A stretch of DNA of 63,826 nt. Origin: Biscogniauxia marginata. Its lineage: Eukaryota > Ascomycota > Sordariomycetes > Xylariales > Xylariaceae. Of the stretch, positions 22,560-34,266 are shown piece after piece (positions within the stretch are counted from its first letter, which is position 1; each line of letters begins with the position of its first letter). Under the pieces are notes generated by a model. It was not told the origin of the DNA. It searched no databases and saw nothing but the letters and a program-made list of their open reading frames with translations. Location: positions 1-63,826 of the forward strand of contig MU404198.1 in NCBI GenBank assembly GCA_022695795.1, given 5' to 3'. Made by a program: the position numbers and the translations under genes.

Positions 22560-25500
22560 CTCAGCACGAAGAATCATCTAAGGAAAAAGAAAAAGAAAAG
22601 GAAAAAACACCTAAAAAAGAAAACAAATAAGCAAAATAATCCCTACCTTTTAAAGACAAGTAACTAAAACCACCTTTAAATAATAGCGACCCTAACAACT
22701 TAAACGACGAAAATAATATAACAACCCCCGATATAAAAAGTTTCAAATTAATTACACTTAATAGATATAATAAGTCAAGCGATTTAAAGGGATTTCTAAT
22801 TTAAGCCGGAACCTATTTACGGTTTTATTATAAAACGATTACCACTAAGAAATAAAAGGTTCTCACGGTATCCCAGCTCCTCGTCGAAACCGCCTTAACC
22901 TAGTTCTAACCAGTATTAAAAAATCATCTAGAAAATAGATTAAACGCCCAAAAAGACACGAAAAAAGTCTTTAAAAATTACAAAAAGTTTAAAAAACAAC
23001 TTAAATCTATATTTAGCAATTTAATTTTCAAATAATAAGCCGAAACTCGACTTTATAAATTACGACAAAATAAAAAGGCTTTAAATTACGTTATTAAGTT
23101 CAAGAAACTCGTAAGCTAGTTATAACTACTTATTAAGAGCTTATATTACTTATTTTATTAAGGATTAAAAAACCATATAAAGGACGAGTTATACAAAATA
23201 AACCTATATAAAGAAAAAAACCTAGGAAAGTTTAATAACTACGTCATAATGGCAATTACTATTAATAATAAGAACTTTGAACGGTACCTTAAAAAAAAAC
23301 GGTACAACGAAAGAATGGCAATCAGCTGAAAAGAGGAAATCACAAAAGCGGTGCCGGAACTAAGAAAGGCACTAGAACCAAGTCAAACCCCATCGAAATT
23401 AACGTTATTTAAAAGGAACAAAAGAAACGAGACAAATTAACTATTAAATGTTTTAATTATAAAAAGAAAAGACATTATAAAAACGAGTGCCAAAGTCTTA
23501 AGAAACAAGAACCAAAAACAGGAGGGATTTCTTAACCCGAGAAAAGAACTTTTAAAGCGAGAGTTCATTTCGAAAACAATAAAAAGGTAAACTAAGTGTT
23601 TATTATTACTATTATTAAAACAAAAAAAATAAAGAAGTCCTTATAAAAAAAGTTTATAAATATTACTAGGTTAACCGTAAAGACTATCCAAAGAATAACC
23701 ATTTATATTTAAGATATTTTACATTAAAATAAGCTAAATAAGGATATAACGAAAACGAACTACTATATAAATATAATAATTATAAGTTAAAATACGACTT
23801 AAAAATTAAGTTAAACCATAATAATTTACATTAAAGCTATTATAATAACAATAAATACGAAACCTATTAAAAAAAAAGCCAATATAATAACTTAAACGAA
23901 AGGTTTTATATAAATAATAGCTGCAATATCTATTAAAGCTTAAAAGAACATATATCGTTACATTAAAGCTTTTATACTAATAACGCTTGTCAAGTACATA
24001 AAAGTTCTAAAAATAAAACCGGTTATTATCCTTAAAAACTAGAAAGTAATAACATAAAAGAAAATAAGTGTATTTACGATAATATCCCACGATAACCACA
24101 TTTTCTTTAAGCATATTATCTTTACCCCGGTTCCAAAAGAAGTAACGAAGCAATTAACAAAAGTTATATATATTACATCTTAATACCATGCGACGTACAC
24201 GACTTGCTCGAAGCAGGTTTCGAAGAAAACGAGATTAAGAAAGAATTATAAGAATTATAAAAGGAATTACATCTTCCATAATAGCTCGAAAAACGAACTA
24301 AATATGACACTTATTTGTTCGGCTTTATAAGAAAACACTTAATAAAGCAATAAATAGAAACACGTACGACTAAACGGGGCTGTAAATAAATTATTAAAAC
24401 ATACCTTAAGAAAGGAGAAAAGCTTTTAAAAATCAATATAAACCTAAAAAGAAACATTAAAATACCCTTAATAAGCAAACTCAAGAATTATTCCTTTTAT
24501 TCGAAAATAATTTAAAACTTCAAAAAATTCCGAATTAATAAAACAAACTTGGGTTATAAAAAGGCTCTCGAAAAAGAATTAAAATTTTAATATGTAAGGT
24601 TCTATATAAAGAATAAACCTTTCACCCCTTATTACGTAAAGAGTAATTAAAAAGACTATTTAAATAATGATTACTAAAAACACGCTCCTATAAAAACCCA
24701 AAAATAAAAAGATATCTAGGTTATAACAACTCAAAAAACCCCAAAAGAGAAAAGATATAAAAAACCAAAAAACGGTAAAAGCTCTCGCTAGTAAGGCAGC
24801 GAGAAGCCATAAATAGCAAGTCCTTATATGAAGTTTAATCGGGACTCGATAATATCATTAAAACCAGAGTCAGGTATAATAAAAGGGAGTATAAAGCCCT
24901 TATAAACTCAGGAGTAAATAAAAGCTATATCTTAATTAAAATAGCTTAAAAAAACAAAATACTATAAATATATAAACAAAATTTATACTAACTACGGAAC
25001 TTTAAAGGATATATATTTAGTTACGAGAATGGCAAAGTGTTAAGAGAGATAGTCCCTTTCTCGGTAACCATTTAAGGACACCCCGAGTAAGTCATTTTTG
25101 ATATTATATATATATTAAATCACGATATAATACTAAGGATGAATTAGCTTAAAAGAAGTAATTTACAAATAAATTTCAAGATAGACATGCTTTATTAAGA
25201 TTAGAAATAAAAGGAGTTAACTATTACAAGTTACGAAATAAGTACCGCAAATAACTCTAAAGAAATAAATATAAAAACGAAATATATTGCTTATATAATT
25301 TAAATAACCAAGCTTAAAAATTTAATAAAAAGAGTACCGCGTAAGTACCTCCGTTTTCACAAATTATTTAAAAATAAAATAAAAAAAGAATTACTAAAAT
25401 ATAACTAATGAGATTACTAAATCCACTTTAAAAAAGGAAAATAGTTAAAATTATTCTTAGTATATTTTATAAATCAAGAAAAATAAAGAGCATTATAGAA

Positions 25501-28322
25501 AGGAATTTAAAAGGATCTTAATAAAAGATATATTCGAGAATCAAAATCCTCGTTAAGATACCTAATAATTATAATACCTAAAGTCGACAAAAACGGGAAG
25601 TAACGTGTCGATAAAAAAAGAAACCTAGTGTGGCGACGAGTAATCAACTACCGACACCTTAATGAAATAACCAAGAAAAACGGACACTCGTTACCACTAA
25701 TAAAACTCATAAAAAACAAATTAATAAGGCCTAAATCTTCATAGTATTAAACCTTCGCAATAAATATTATATAATTAAAATAGTTAAAAGACACGAATAA
25801 TATATAGTTTTTTAAATAATATATAAACATTATAAGTACAAGGTTATGCTATTTAGACTTATTAATACACCCACTACATTTTAATATATAATTATAATAG
25901 TTCTTCGTAAGTTTCTAAATAAATTTGTATTTGTTTATTTAGACGATATCCTAATTTACTCAAAAAACGAGAAGAAGTATAAAGAATATATAAAGCAAGT
26001 GTTAAAAGCCTTAGAAAAGGCGAACCTACTCGTTTATCCGACTAAAAGTGAATAACATGTCAAAAAACTAAACTATTTAAGTTTTATAATAAGTTTAGGA
26101 GAAATCCGCATTTAAAAGAGAAAAATAACAATAATTAAGGATTAGCTAGAACTTAAAAGTGTTATAAATATACGCGCATTTCTTGGCTTTATTAATTATA
26201 TTAAATAACTTATCAAAGATTTTAGGCGTATCGCTAAACTATTAATAAAACTAATTATCTTAACGAAAACAAAAAAGGCTTTCTATTTCACTAAAAAAGC
26301 CAGGCAGGCTTTTTAGCAGCTAAAAGAAGTTATAACTAATAAAGTTATATATAAACTTCTAAATAAAAATAAAAAGAAACGACTAAGGACAAACGCTTTA
26401 GATTTCGCCATTAAAGCAGTCTTAAAGCAATTAGAAAACAATAGGAAATAGTACCTAGTTACGTACCTATTTAAAGCACTATATAGTGCTAAATTAAACT
26501 ATTAAATCTATAACAAGGAACTATTAATAATCATTAAAGCACTAGAGAAATAAGAACTATGGCTTAGCGGAACCAAGGAACCTATTAATATCTATTTAAA
26601 CCACAAAAACCTTACACGATTTATGATAATATAAACGCTTAATTAAAGACACGAGCGTTAAATAATTTTCCTATCCAAGTTTAATTTTAAAATCCAGTAC
26701 ATTAAAGGAAAGGAAAATATCTAAATAGATCTTCTTAGTAGAAAAGGAGATTATAAATCAAAAATCAATAAAAGAGATGTCTAGATGTTTAAATAACAAA
26801 ATAATGAATTAGTTGTATTAATTTACATGCAAATTAACATAAGAGATTAGAAATAACGTTTTAAAGAAAATTACAATTAAAAAGAAAAACAATTACAGTT
26901 TTAATAAGGATTTAACGACGAACTTCTCTCGTATAAAGAAAAGGTATATATATTAAAACGAGTACAAGACGAATTCGTTAAAGAATTTCACAAATATCCT
27001 CTACACAGCCACCAAGGGATTTTTAAAACAATAAAACGACTTTAAAAAGAATTTAACTTTCCAAGAATATAATAAACAGTTAAAAAAATTATAAAAAATT
27101 GTAATATTTATAATAAGGCTAAAGCATCACGATATAAACCATATAGATTATTATAATTAACCTAAATACCTAATAAAGCGTGGCATATAATTACATGGGA
27201 TTTCGTAATAAAACTCCTAGAGTTAAAAGATCTTATTATAAAAGTACCTTATAACAACATATAAGTAATCATTAATAAACTCATAAAATACGCCTACTTC
27301 TTATTATTTAACGAATCGAGCACAATAAAACAATTAGTTTTTAGTTTCTTAAAAGAGTACGTTAATAAATATGGGTTATTAAAACGTATTATTTTAAATA
27401 AAAACAAGTTATTTACGTTAAAATTTTGGACTAACTTAATAAAACGAATAAAAATCAAGCAAAAATTGTTTATAACGTATTATCCTCAAACTAACAAATA
27501 AACAAAGAAACTAAACTAAACAATAAAACAATATCTATAAAGCTATGTTAACTAGGAAATAAATAACTAAGTAAAATTGCTACCGATAGCCTAAATAGCA
27601 TATAACACTTCGGTTAACGAGGACATAAAGATGTCACCACACGAGGCAATATACGGGCAAAAAGCGGAAATCTAAAGACAATCAATTAAACTCACGAAAA
27701 CACCAAAAATCGAAACGGAAGCCCCAAGAGTAGAAGTATTATCCGAAAAAGTCTAAGTAATACAATAACGGCTACAAAAAAAATTACAATTTATTTAAAA
27801 TAAAATGATAAAATACTATAATAAAAAAAGAATTAAAAGACTAATTCTTAAAAAAAGAGATATAGTTTACTTACTCCGCTAACAACAAAGCGTAACATTA
27901 AAAACACCTTAAATTAAAATAAAGCGACTTAACGAAAAACTTAAATTCAAGAAATTAGGACTATATAGAATTAAAGAGGTTATTTTGAAAGTTAATTACA
28001 AGTTAACACTACTAAAAAGATTTAAAATACATCCTGTATTTCATATTTCGCTTTTAAAACTAGTACTAAATAACGCCATACCAAAAAACCAATTAAAATT
28101 TAAGGAAAACCCTAATAAATACGAAATAAAAAAGATATTAAATTCAAGACGGGTCGAAAGTTAATTATAATATTTTGTTAAGTGGGAGGGCTACTTACCG
28201 AAAAAAAACACTTAAAAACTACTTAAGCATTTAAAGAACTTAATAAAAGAAGTTAAAGATTTTCACCGTCAAAACCCAAACCGGTTAAGAAAGCTTAAAC
28301 ATCGAAATCTAAATTTTATTAA
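22560..28322 (+). pseudogene. gag-pol of the gypsy element, RIP-destroyed
   Basis: The frame is interrupted by many stops, but domains can be followed in order. The gag zinc knuckle at 23449-23490 keeps C-x2-Y-x4-H-x4-C, where Tyr replaces the second Cys (TGT to TAT). The protease site near 24897-24920 reads ALINSGVNKSY, with Asn at the catalytic Asp position (24905-24907). The reverse-transcriptase catalytic box YLDDILIYS is at 25936-25962. RNase H spans about 26370-26760 and ends in the KGKEN...LLSR segment. Integrase starts at the H-x-H zinc region near 26990 and its core WDF is near 27195. A chromodomain lies at about 28120-28275 (YEIKKIL, YFVKWEGYLP, FHRQNPNR). The order RT-RNaseH-IN-chromodomain marks a chromovirus-type Ty3/gypsy element, whose chromodomain in relatives guides integration to heterochromatin. 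It cannot be translated as it stands. Confidence 0.9.
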
Positions 28323-28378
28323 TTAAAAAAAAAAGAAGGGAAGGTCTTAAAAGCAGGCAGGTCTTATGCAAATTCAGA

Positions 28379-28894
28379 TTAACGCCGCTCTCCCTCCTTA
28401 CGTTACAATCTTTCAGCAAGACGCTTCTATTCCTTTTCCTCGCGCTTAACACGCTTTAGCTCTTTAATAAAATTAAAACCTTAAAAAATCATTTTTTGTA
28501 GTTTACTTGACCATAACCGACGTTCGGTACGCAGACGGCGTACGTAGTTTATTTCTTCCTTGATAGTTAATTATATAACTTAATAACAAAACTCCGCCGC
28601 CTTTAACTTAACTTTAACTTTTTAAAACTGTTCTATAATTTCGGTTATATCCTTACGTATAATTCTAAATACGTTATAACGAGTTTAGTTTAACTAGATA
28701 TACTTAACACAACGGTCGAAATCCTTAAAAGTTATACACTCTTTCCTAGAACGTTTATAGTAAAAACAAGCCATCTCCTTTTTTCTGTTTAAAGTAATAA
28801 ATTTTAAAAGAATAACCTTATTTTCTACTTATTTCTCGGCACGCCATGAGTAATTAAAAACTTCTTTTCGAGCCTTAGTTATACGATGAGACAT
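28379..28894 (-). pseudogene. Extra antisense ORF of the gypsy element (Cys-rich then coiled coil)
   Basis: Between the pol end and the 3' LTR, the minus strand holds one frame of 172 codons from ATG (28894) to TAA (28379) without any frameshift. It is broken only by TAA/TAG codons, which on this strand are what RIP makes from CAA/CAG. The N-terminal part starts MSHRITKARKE and includes a Cys/Tyr-spaced segment around ACFYYKRSRKECITF and DRCVKY, which may be a damaged zinc cluster. The C-terminal two thirds are Lys/Glu/Arg-rich and heptad-like (KEEINYVRRLRTERRLW, LKRVKREEKE). The function is unknown. A counterpart exists in the second element at about 53226-53625. Confidence 0.72.
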
Positions 28895-29003
28895 AATAAA
28901 GAAAAGAAAGTGAAATAGCTTAAAAAAAGTAATAAGTGGGAAAGAAGGACAGTAAGGCCCTCTTTTTATCTTTGAGATAAAGATCCTCGGAGAAGAAGAA
29001 TAA

Positions 29004-29406
29004 TGTTACGGATCCCAGAATGAAACCACGTGCTAGTCACGTGGTTTAACGAGAGAATTAATAAATTGCTCCTTTTAATAAAGCGATTTAGTAATTTAGT
29101 AACTTAATAAATTACTCCTCTTAGCAAAGCGATTTAGCGATTTACTTATTTTAAAGAAAGGAGAAATAAGTATAAGTAAATTGGAATTTCTTTATATATT
29201 TAGTTATTCATTTTTTAGCTATTAATTTAAGACTATAGTCACTCTTTAATATTATAGTGAGAGTACCTTGAAACCTCTCTAATGAACATAACATTGTAAA
29301 TCAATTGAACCAATCTTAACCCATTATTACCTTCAAATCAGGAAAACCTAGTACGTACTCACCTGTGAAGTCAGCTGACTAGGAATACACAGGGAGGTTC
29401 GTCACA
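29004..29406 (+). repeat. 3' LTR
   Basis: Same length as the 5' LTR and differing mainly by C/T and G/A. Here the outer (right) half is the better preserved one. It is preceded by the polypurine tract. Confidence 0.92.
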
Positions 29407-30970
29407 GTTAAAGGTTTATAACTTTATTATTTTACTTAAAAAAGGGTTAAAAAGAGTAACAATTAAAAAATAGTTTAAATAATATTTTAAATAATATTTT
29501 AAATAAGCCTTATTAGCTTTTAATACGCCGAAATAGTTTTTAAAAAATTAGTAATAAACTTAATAATTAGTTTTATTTATAATATAAAACTAGTATTAAT
29601 AAACGGATAAAAAGTTATATTAGTTACTTTAAACGTTTAAAAAGTATTTAATGTTTTATTAAAAAATAGGTTTTTTAGTAAAATAATTAAATAAAAATAA
29701 TTAAATATTATATTACGACTTATAAAATCCTTTTTGTTTAGTTATTAAATCTTTATTAAACTTAAAAATATTATTATATTATTAAAAAAGGTTATTTATA
29801 AACCTTTTAAAGGCTCTTTTTAATTTTTTATATTATATATATTATACTTTTATAAACTAATTAAGAAAAACTCTTTTAAATAAAGATATATTAATAATAT
29901 AATAATTCTTATTTTTAGTAAAACTTTAAAGAAAAACATTAAAATCGCTTAAAAAAAGTAAATAAGATTTTTAAATACGAAGATTAAAATAAAATAGTTT
30001 TCAGCTTAAAAAATAAAAATTATTTATTTTATTAAAAAGAAAAAGAGATTTAACTTCTTTATTAATTTAAAAAGGGGCATTAAAATTAAATTAATTTTTA
30101 TTTAAAACTTAAATATTTTAAAGGCTTTTAATGCTTTAAAATAATTAAAAATGTATTTAAATAAAAAATTTAAATTTAAGCATTATATAAAAATAAAAGC
30201 GATTAAAGCTTTAAAAATCTTAAATTATATTAAGACTTTATTTATTATAACTAAAAAACCTTTCGTAATAAAATTATATAAAATAATTAATATTATTTTC
30301 CTCTTTATATTATTATATAATAACGAAATTTAATATAAAAAATATAAAGGCTTAGTTAAAAAGATAATTAATACCTATATAACAAATATTAACATTAAAT
30401 TAAAAAAACATATCTTTTTAATTAAAAGGTGTTAATAAAAACTATTAAAGATATTCTTTTAATATAAAAAACATTTCTTAAAATATCTTATTTATGACAT
30501 TTAACATTTTTATAACGAAAATAATATTAAAATAAGTTTAATATAAATATATTTATAAGTTATAAATTATTTATAATAGTTATTTACTAGCTTTTAAAAC
30601 GTTTTTAAAAATAATAAGAAAAAGAAAAAAGATAAATTAGTTATAAAAAGTTTTAACAAGTTTATAATTAGTTATTTAATTTTTCCTACATATAAAATGA
30701 AATGTTTTATACTTTTTAAAATTTAATAAAAACTTTAAAATTAACTTTATAAAAAAGATTAATAAAAAAAGTAGTTAAAGGCTTATAAAATATTATAATA
30801 TTTTTCGACGGTTTTAAAGATAAAAAAGGCTTAAAATACGGTTACGTTATATACTAAAAATTAAATTTAATTACCGCTAAAAGCGGAAATATAAATACTT
30901 ACGAAGTAATATTTAATATTAAAGCCTTAAAAGCTTTTTAAAGACTAAATCACTTTTTATATAAATAATA
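29407..30970 (+). pseudogene. LINE reverse transcriptase C-terminus and RNase H, RIP-degraded
   Basis: A frame at 30151-30333 reads MYLNKKFKFKHYIKIKAIKA followed by LKILNYIKTLF and ends LLYNNEI. This matches the layout of the Tad/I-type LINE thumb region (LGVWLD, K..H, LLY..E). Further on, FFDGFK at about 30801-30818 (Asp at 30807-30809), followed by GYVIY and TYEVIFNIKAL, has the spacing of an RNase H D...E pair. The upstream RT palm is not readable. Stops are frequent and of RIP type. The gypsy element interrupts the LINE just before this part. Confidence 0.65.
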
Positions 30971-32140
30971 TAATAACTATTTAAAGCGCTTAAAAAACGG
31001 CACGATATAACTTTTAAATAGTATTCCGATTATTACGAAATTTAAAGTAATAAACTAATTAATTTTTATATAAAAAGCGGGGCCGTAAATAAACTTTTAA
31101 ACCTTAAATTAATGCTTATATTTATAAGTATTAAAATAATAACTTAATAGAAATATATTTATATTTTTAGTAATTTTTAAGTAATAAGAATTATTTATAA
31201 CCTAAGAAAGTGCTTTTAAGTACTTTTTTTACTTAAAAAATCCTTAATTAATATTTTAATATTATATTAATTTATAAAAATTATAATTAATAATATAAAT
31301 AATATAAACATTATAATTCGAAAGTATATTATATTTATATTTCTTTATTTATAAGTTATTAACTTAAAAGTTTAAAATATTTAATATATTATTTATAAAG
31401 TTTAATATTACTAAAAAATTAATTTAAACCTTTAAAACGTACTAAAAAGCTTAATAATAACGAATAAAATAAATATAACTAATTAATAAAGCTTTATTAA
31501 TTAAAACTAAAAAACTTTAATAATAAGTATAAGTATTAAACGTAATTAATTTAAAACCCTTTAAAGTTCTAGAAATTTTACGTAGTTATAAACTACTTTA
31601 AAAGAATTTATTTATTATTCGGGCTAAAAAGAAAATAATATTATTTACGGCGAAACTAAAAGAAATAATAAAAGGAAGTAGTACTAAAAAAGAGGAGAAA
31701 AAGGAGGAAGAACTAGAAATAATGGTCTTTATAAGACTATTAAAGAGCTAAAAAGGGGTTTATATTTATTAATTATTAATTTCATTTTATTATATTATAT
31801 TATATTAATATACCTTTTAAGCTTAAAACAATGCTTATTAAAGTTATAACGATTAATAGAGAAAGAGAAAGAATTCCTTATTTCCTTAATAATTAAAAAT
31901 AAATAAATAATAACGAACTTATATAATAATAAATTAATAAAGCCGGTAAGTAGCGACTATTAATTAAAGAATATTAAGCCTTTAAAATAAGGAATGGCCT
32001 TATAAATTATAAATAGCTTTAGATTTAAATATTTATAACTTATAATTAACCACGTTTTATACCTTTAAAAAGGTTACTTAAGAGGGCTCACGCCCCCCTC
32101 GTTTAAACGTTAAATAATATAATAATAATAATAATAATAA
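30971..32140 (+). repeat. LINE 3' region, 3' hairpin and (TAA)n tail
   Basis: AT-rich remains of the LINE 3' end. Bases 32082-32100 form a GC-rich inverted repeat (GAGGG...CCCTC), which is conspicuous in this AT block. It is followed by AATAATAAT repeats to 32140, the usual terminus of Tad-like elements, and then by the right target duplication at 32141-32155. Confidence 0.6.
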
Positions 32141-32155
32141 TCTCTTATATAGTGG

Positions 32156-32676
32156 TCATTTTCCCTTAAGGGGTTGAAATTAATTAGCTAGTTATAGCGA
32201 TTAGCACTTATATAAACTATCCTTGCGACATTAGTTTAGTTCGACTTTGAAATAATATTAACAAAAAAATTAAGTACATATAAAAAGGTAACTAACTAAA
32301 GGATTTTCAAATAAAAAAATTTAAACTAAAGTGTCAACATGTGAGGCAGCTTTGTATCGTGATTAATGTTTGTTATGTAAAAAGGGGTATATATATAAGG
32401 AAAGAACGGTCTTTGTACCGTATTTAGGTACATATTAGGATCCCCGTCAACTTGGGATACCCATAAGAGATAACAAGAACCAAGACGAATATCCCCCCCC
32501 CCCCAAAAAAAAAAAGAAATGCTTCTATAGGGATTAATTTCACAGCCTTGTCTTTCCCCATATGAGGTAAGGTTTCCGAAAGCATGAACCCTGGTGGTCG
32601 CTTGTGTTTCTCAAACCTATACGAGGCTATATGGAAATAGGAGCGTCCAAATTAGGAAACAGAATGTGTTAAAAGA
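32156..32676. other. Transition from RIP block to gene island
   Basis: Composition recovers gradually here. A homopolymer pair of 12 C then 11 A lies at 32493-32515. No gene is seen; it presumably carries the 3' UTR of the F-box gene. Confidence 0.5.
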
Positions 32677-34266
32677 TCAAGTCGTATATGTATATGTGGT
32701 CATGTCTGATATTACTTCTCGGAGATGAGTATCGCTTGCATTCTGAACTCCTGTTTCTTTGTTAGTACATATTTGGGTGAGAAATGCAGAACTTACATCA
32801 AAAGCAGCTCTAATCTTCCGTACCGGGCTTTTGTTGGTTTTGATGGACGTCTGAGGTAGTGCGTCGGCATCGCCAGCCCAGTGAAGGAATTCAGACAGCT
32901 GACTGGTTCGCAGCGCAAGAGCTCTAATCCCGTACCTAGCTACTGAGGCATGCAAACCCCCTAAGTAACCCTCAACAGGTAGAGTCTCTTCGCCTTGAGT
33001 TGAGATATACCCGATTTCGACGTCTCTGCCTTCGACAAAAGATAACCGCAAACCCGTTATGTACCTTATGCCGAAAAACTTGATGAAGCTCACATGGACG
33101 GCTTTCAATGTGGTCGGCGGTAAATCAACTTCCGCTCTAAGTATGCGGCGTCGGAGTTGGCCAGGAGATTCACTGTCAATGCTCCGCTGTGTCTTGATGA
33201 GCTTCCAATCAGCCTGCCCATCACCTTCAAGCGGCAACTTCCACTCAGAATTACCCTTCAGTTCACTCAGTTCAGCAAGTATATCCATAGCATTCACAAG
33301 TGGTTTGATTGTTTGTGCCCAGATCCGCAATCGGTTACGCTCTCCCAGGAAAACAAGATTGCGATTCCACCGGGACTTCATCTCGCGATACAACCGCTTC
33401 CAGTCTATTATCCTACGCTCATTTCGGCTGAGGTGAAGGCCATCAAAGGCAGCCTCGAGCTCTCGTCCGGGGAAGAACCGGCTCTGGAAGAATGATTGGG
33501 ATAGTGGTACAGCCGCCATTTCTCGAGATGCGAGACGAAGACGGGCTACGTCCTTTGAATCCAAGTGCAACAGTAGCATATCCTTAATCTCAAGTGGCAG
33601 TATTGCAAATATGTCGTGGCCTTCGGAGTCTCTGTGCAGGAGGATGCTGTATTTTGTATCCTGCTTTGCATCGCGATCAATGCGCATCCTGGCAACTATA
33701 GCGTCTAGCTCGGGCACCTTGAACGGATCGGAGAACGTGCTCGGAACAATTAAGTGAGAGTTCAGTCCAAGAAGAGCGAAATGCTCCCCGCGGGTCTGGT
33801 CTTTTCGAATGCCGGTGTATAACCCGCCGTAAGTATGCCCCCAGTTCGGCACACCATACGCACAAGGCACCGATAACAAGATTCGCCAAAGCAATTTCAC
33901 GTTGACCGGCTTAGGTGCAGAGGCCTGTACGAGGAGTGACCAACAGGCCTCGTGAAACTTGAACCCCCAAGAATACGTTGCTTTCTCCGAGTCTGGGATG
34001 TGCGGCCCTGGTGGGCTGACGTCCTGAATAGCGATAAGTAATAGGGGATTGAAGTCTATGTCATCGAACCGCTGATGAGACTCGGGTGGTACAGCATTCC
34101 GGGATTGCCCACTCTGATAGCATCCTATTCCCGATAGACGTGGCCCGTCATCGCCAGATCCGGTGCAGTATACGGCACGATAGTGGTGCGTCCAGGAGCT
34201 ATCTGAGCCGAGCCCACGTCGCGGGGTAACGAAGCCGCAAAAGGCGCACGCCACCTCGTCGGCCAT
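32677..34266 (-). CDS. F-box protein of the fungal DUF7600 type
   Basis: Intronless frame of 529 aa. The N-terminus carries a CAFC pair and a GIGCYQ segment, then FKFHEACWSLL (about 103-112) and NWGHTYGGLY (141-150), which recur in a large ascomycete family of F-box proteins. The F-box itself lies at about 218-262 (IFAILPLEIKDMLLLHLDSK, then DVARLRLASREM). The C-terminal half (FFGIRYITGLRLSF, GRDVEIGYIS, LGGLHASVARYGIRALAL) fits the beta-rich domain called DUF7600. F-box proteins usually link substrates to SCF ubiquitin ligases through Skp1; the target here is unknown. The family is expanded and variable in fungi, and this copy sits alone beside the transposon nest, between it and AT-rich debris. 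Exact DUF naming is from memory and needs a profile search. Confidence 0.85.
   Translation of the reverse strand: MADEVACAFCGFVTPRRGLGSDSSWTHHYRAVYCTGSGDDGPRLSGIGCYQSGQSRNAVPPESHQRFDDIDFNPLLLIAIQDVSPPGPHIPDSEKATYSWGFKFHEACWSLLVQASAPKPVNVKLLWRILLSVPCAYGVPNWGHTYGGLYTGIRKDQTRGEHFALLGLNSHLIVPSTFSDPFKVPELDAIVARMRIDRDAKQDTKYSILLHRDSEGHDIFAILPLEIKDMLLLHLDSKDVARLRLASREMAAVPLSQSFFQSRFFPGRELEAAFDGLHLSRNERRIIDWKRLYREMKSRWNRNLVFLGERNRLRIWAQTIKPLVNAMDILAELSELKGNSEWKLPLEGDGQADWKLIKTQRSIDSESPGQLRRRILRAEVDLPPTTLKAVHVSFIKFFGIRYITGLRLSFVEGRDVEIGYISTQGEETLPVEGYLGGLHASVARYGIRALALRTSQLSEFLHWAGDADALPQTSIKTNKSPVRKIRAAFDVSSAFLTQICTNKETGVQNASDTHLREVISDMTTYTYTT

Larger units (their letters stand above)
21915..29406 (+). 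mobile_element. Complete chromodomain Ty3/gypsy retrotransposon, RIP-inactivated (7492 bp)
   Basis: Two 403-bp LTRs bound an internal region with gag, protease, reverse transcriptase, RNase H, integrase and chromodomain in gypsy order on the plus strand. A purine tract (GGAGAAGAAGAA, about 28989-29000) lies just before the 3' LTR. Flanks are GTTTA and GTTAA, a near 5-bp duplication with one mismatch. Damage is strongly strand-biased: the plus strand is A-rich with C retained, meaning G-to-A changes. It is inserted in the LINE. Confidence 0.93.
17000..32140 (+). mobile_element. Tad-like non-LTR retrotransposon (LINE), RIP-mutated and split by four insertions
   Basis: The 3' part after 29407 keeps the outline of a fungal LINE: reverse-transcriptase thumb, RNase H, a GC-rich 3' hairpin and a (TAA)n tail, flanked by the 15-bp duplication described at 16985. 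Removing the hAT (17029-18109), MITE (18768-19202), solo LTR (20278-20707) and gypsy element (21915-29406), each with one target duplication, leaves about 5.7 kb, the expected size for a Tad-type LINE. The 5' part (18118-21914 without inserts) should then be ORF1 and endonuclease, but RIP has removed any readable motif. The 5' boundary rests on the duplication alone. Confidence 0.6.

Noticed and set aside
22561..22746. Minus-strand hydrophobic frame
   Set aside because: It is the complement of an A-rich, RIP-mutated gag segment, so the Phe/Leu/Ser richness is an artefact.
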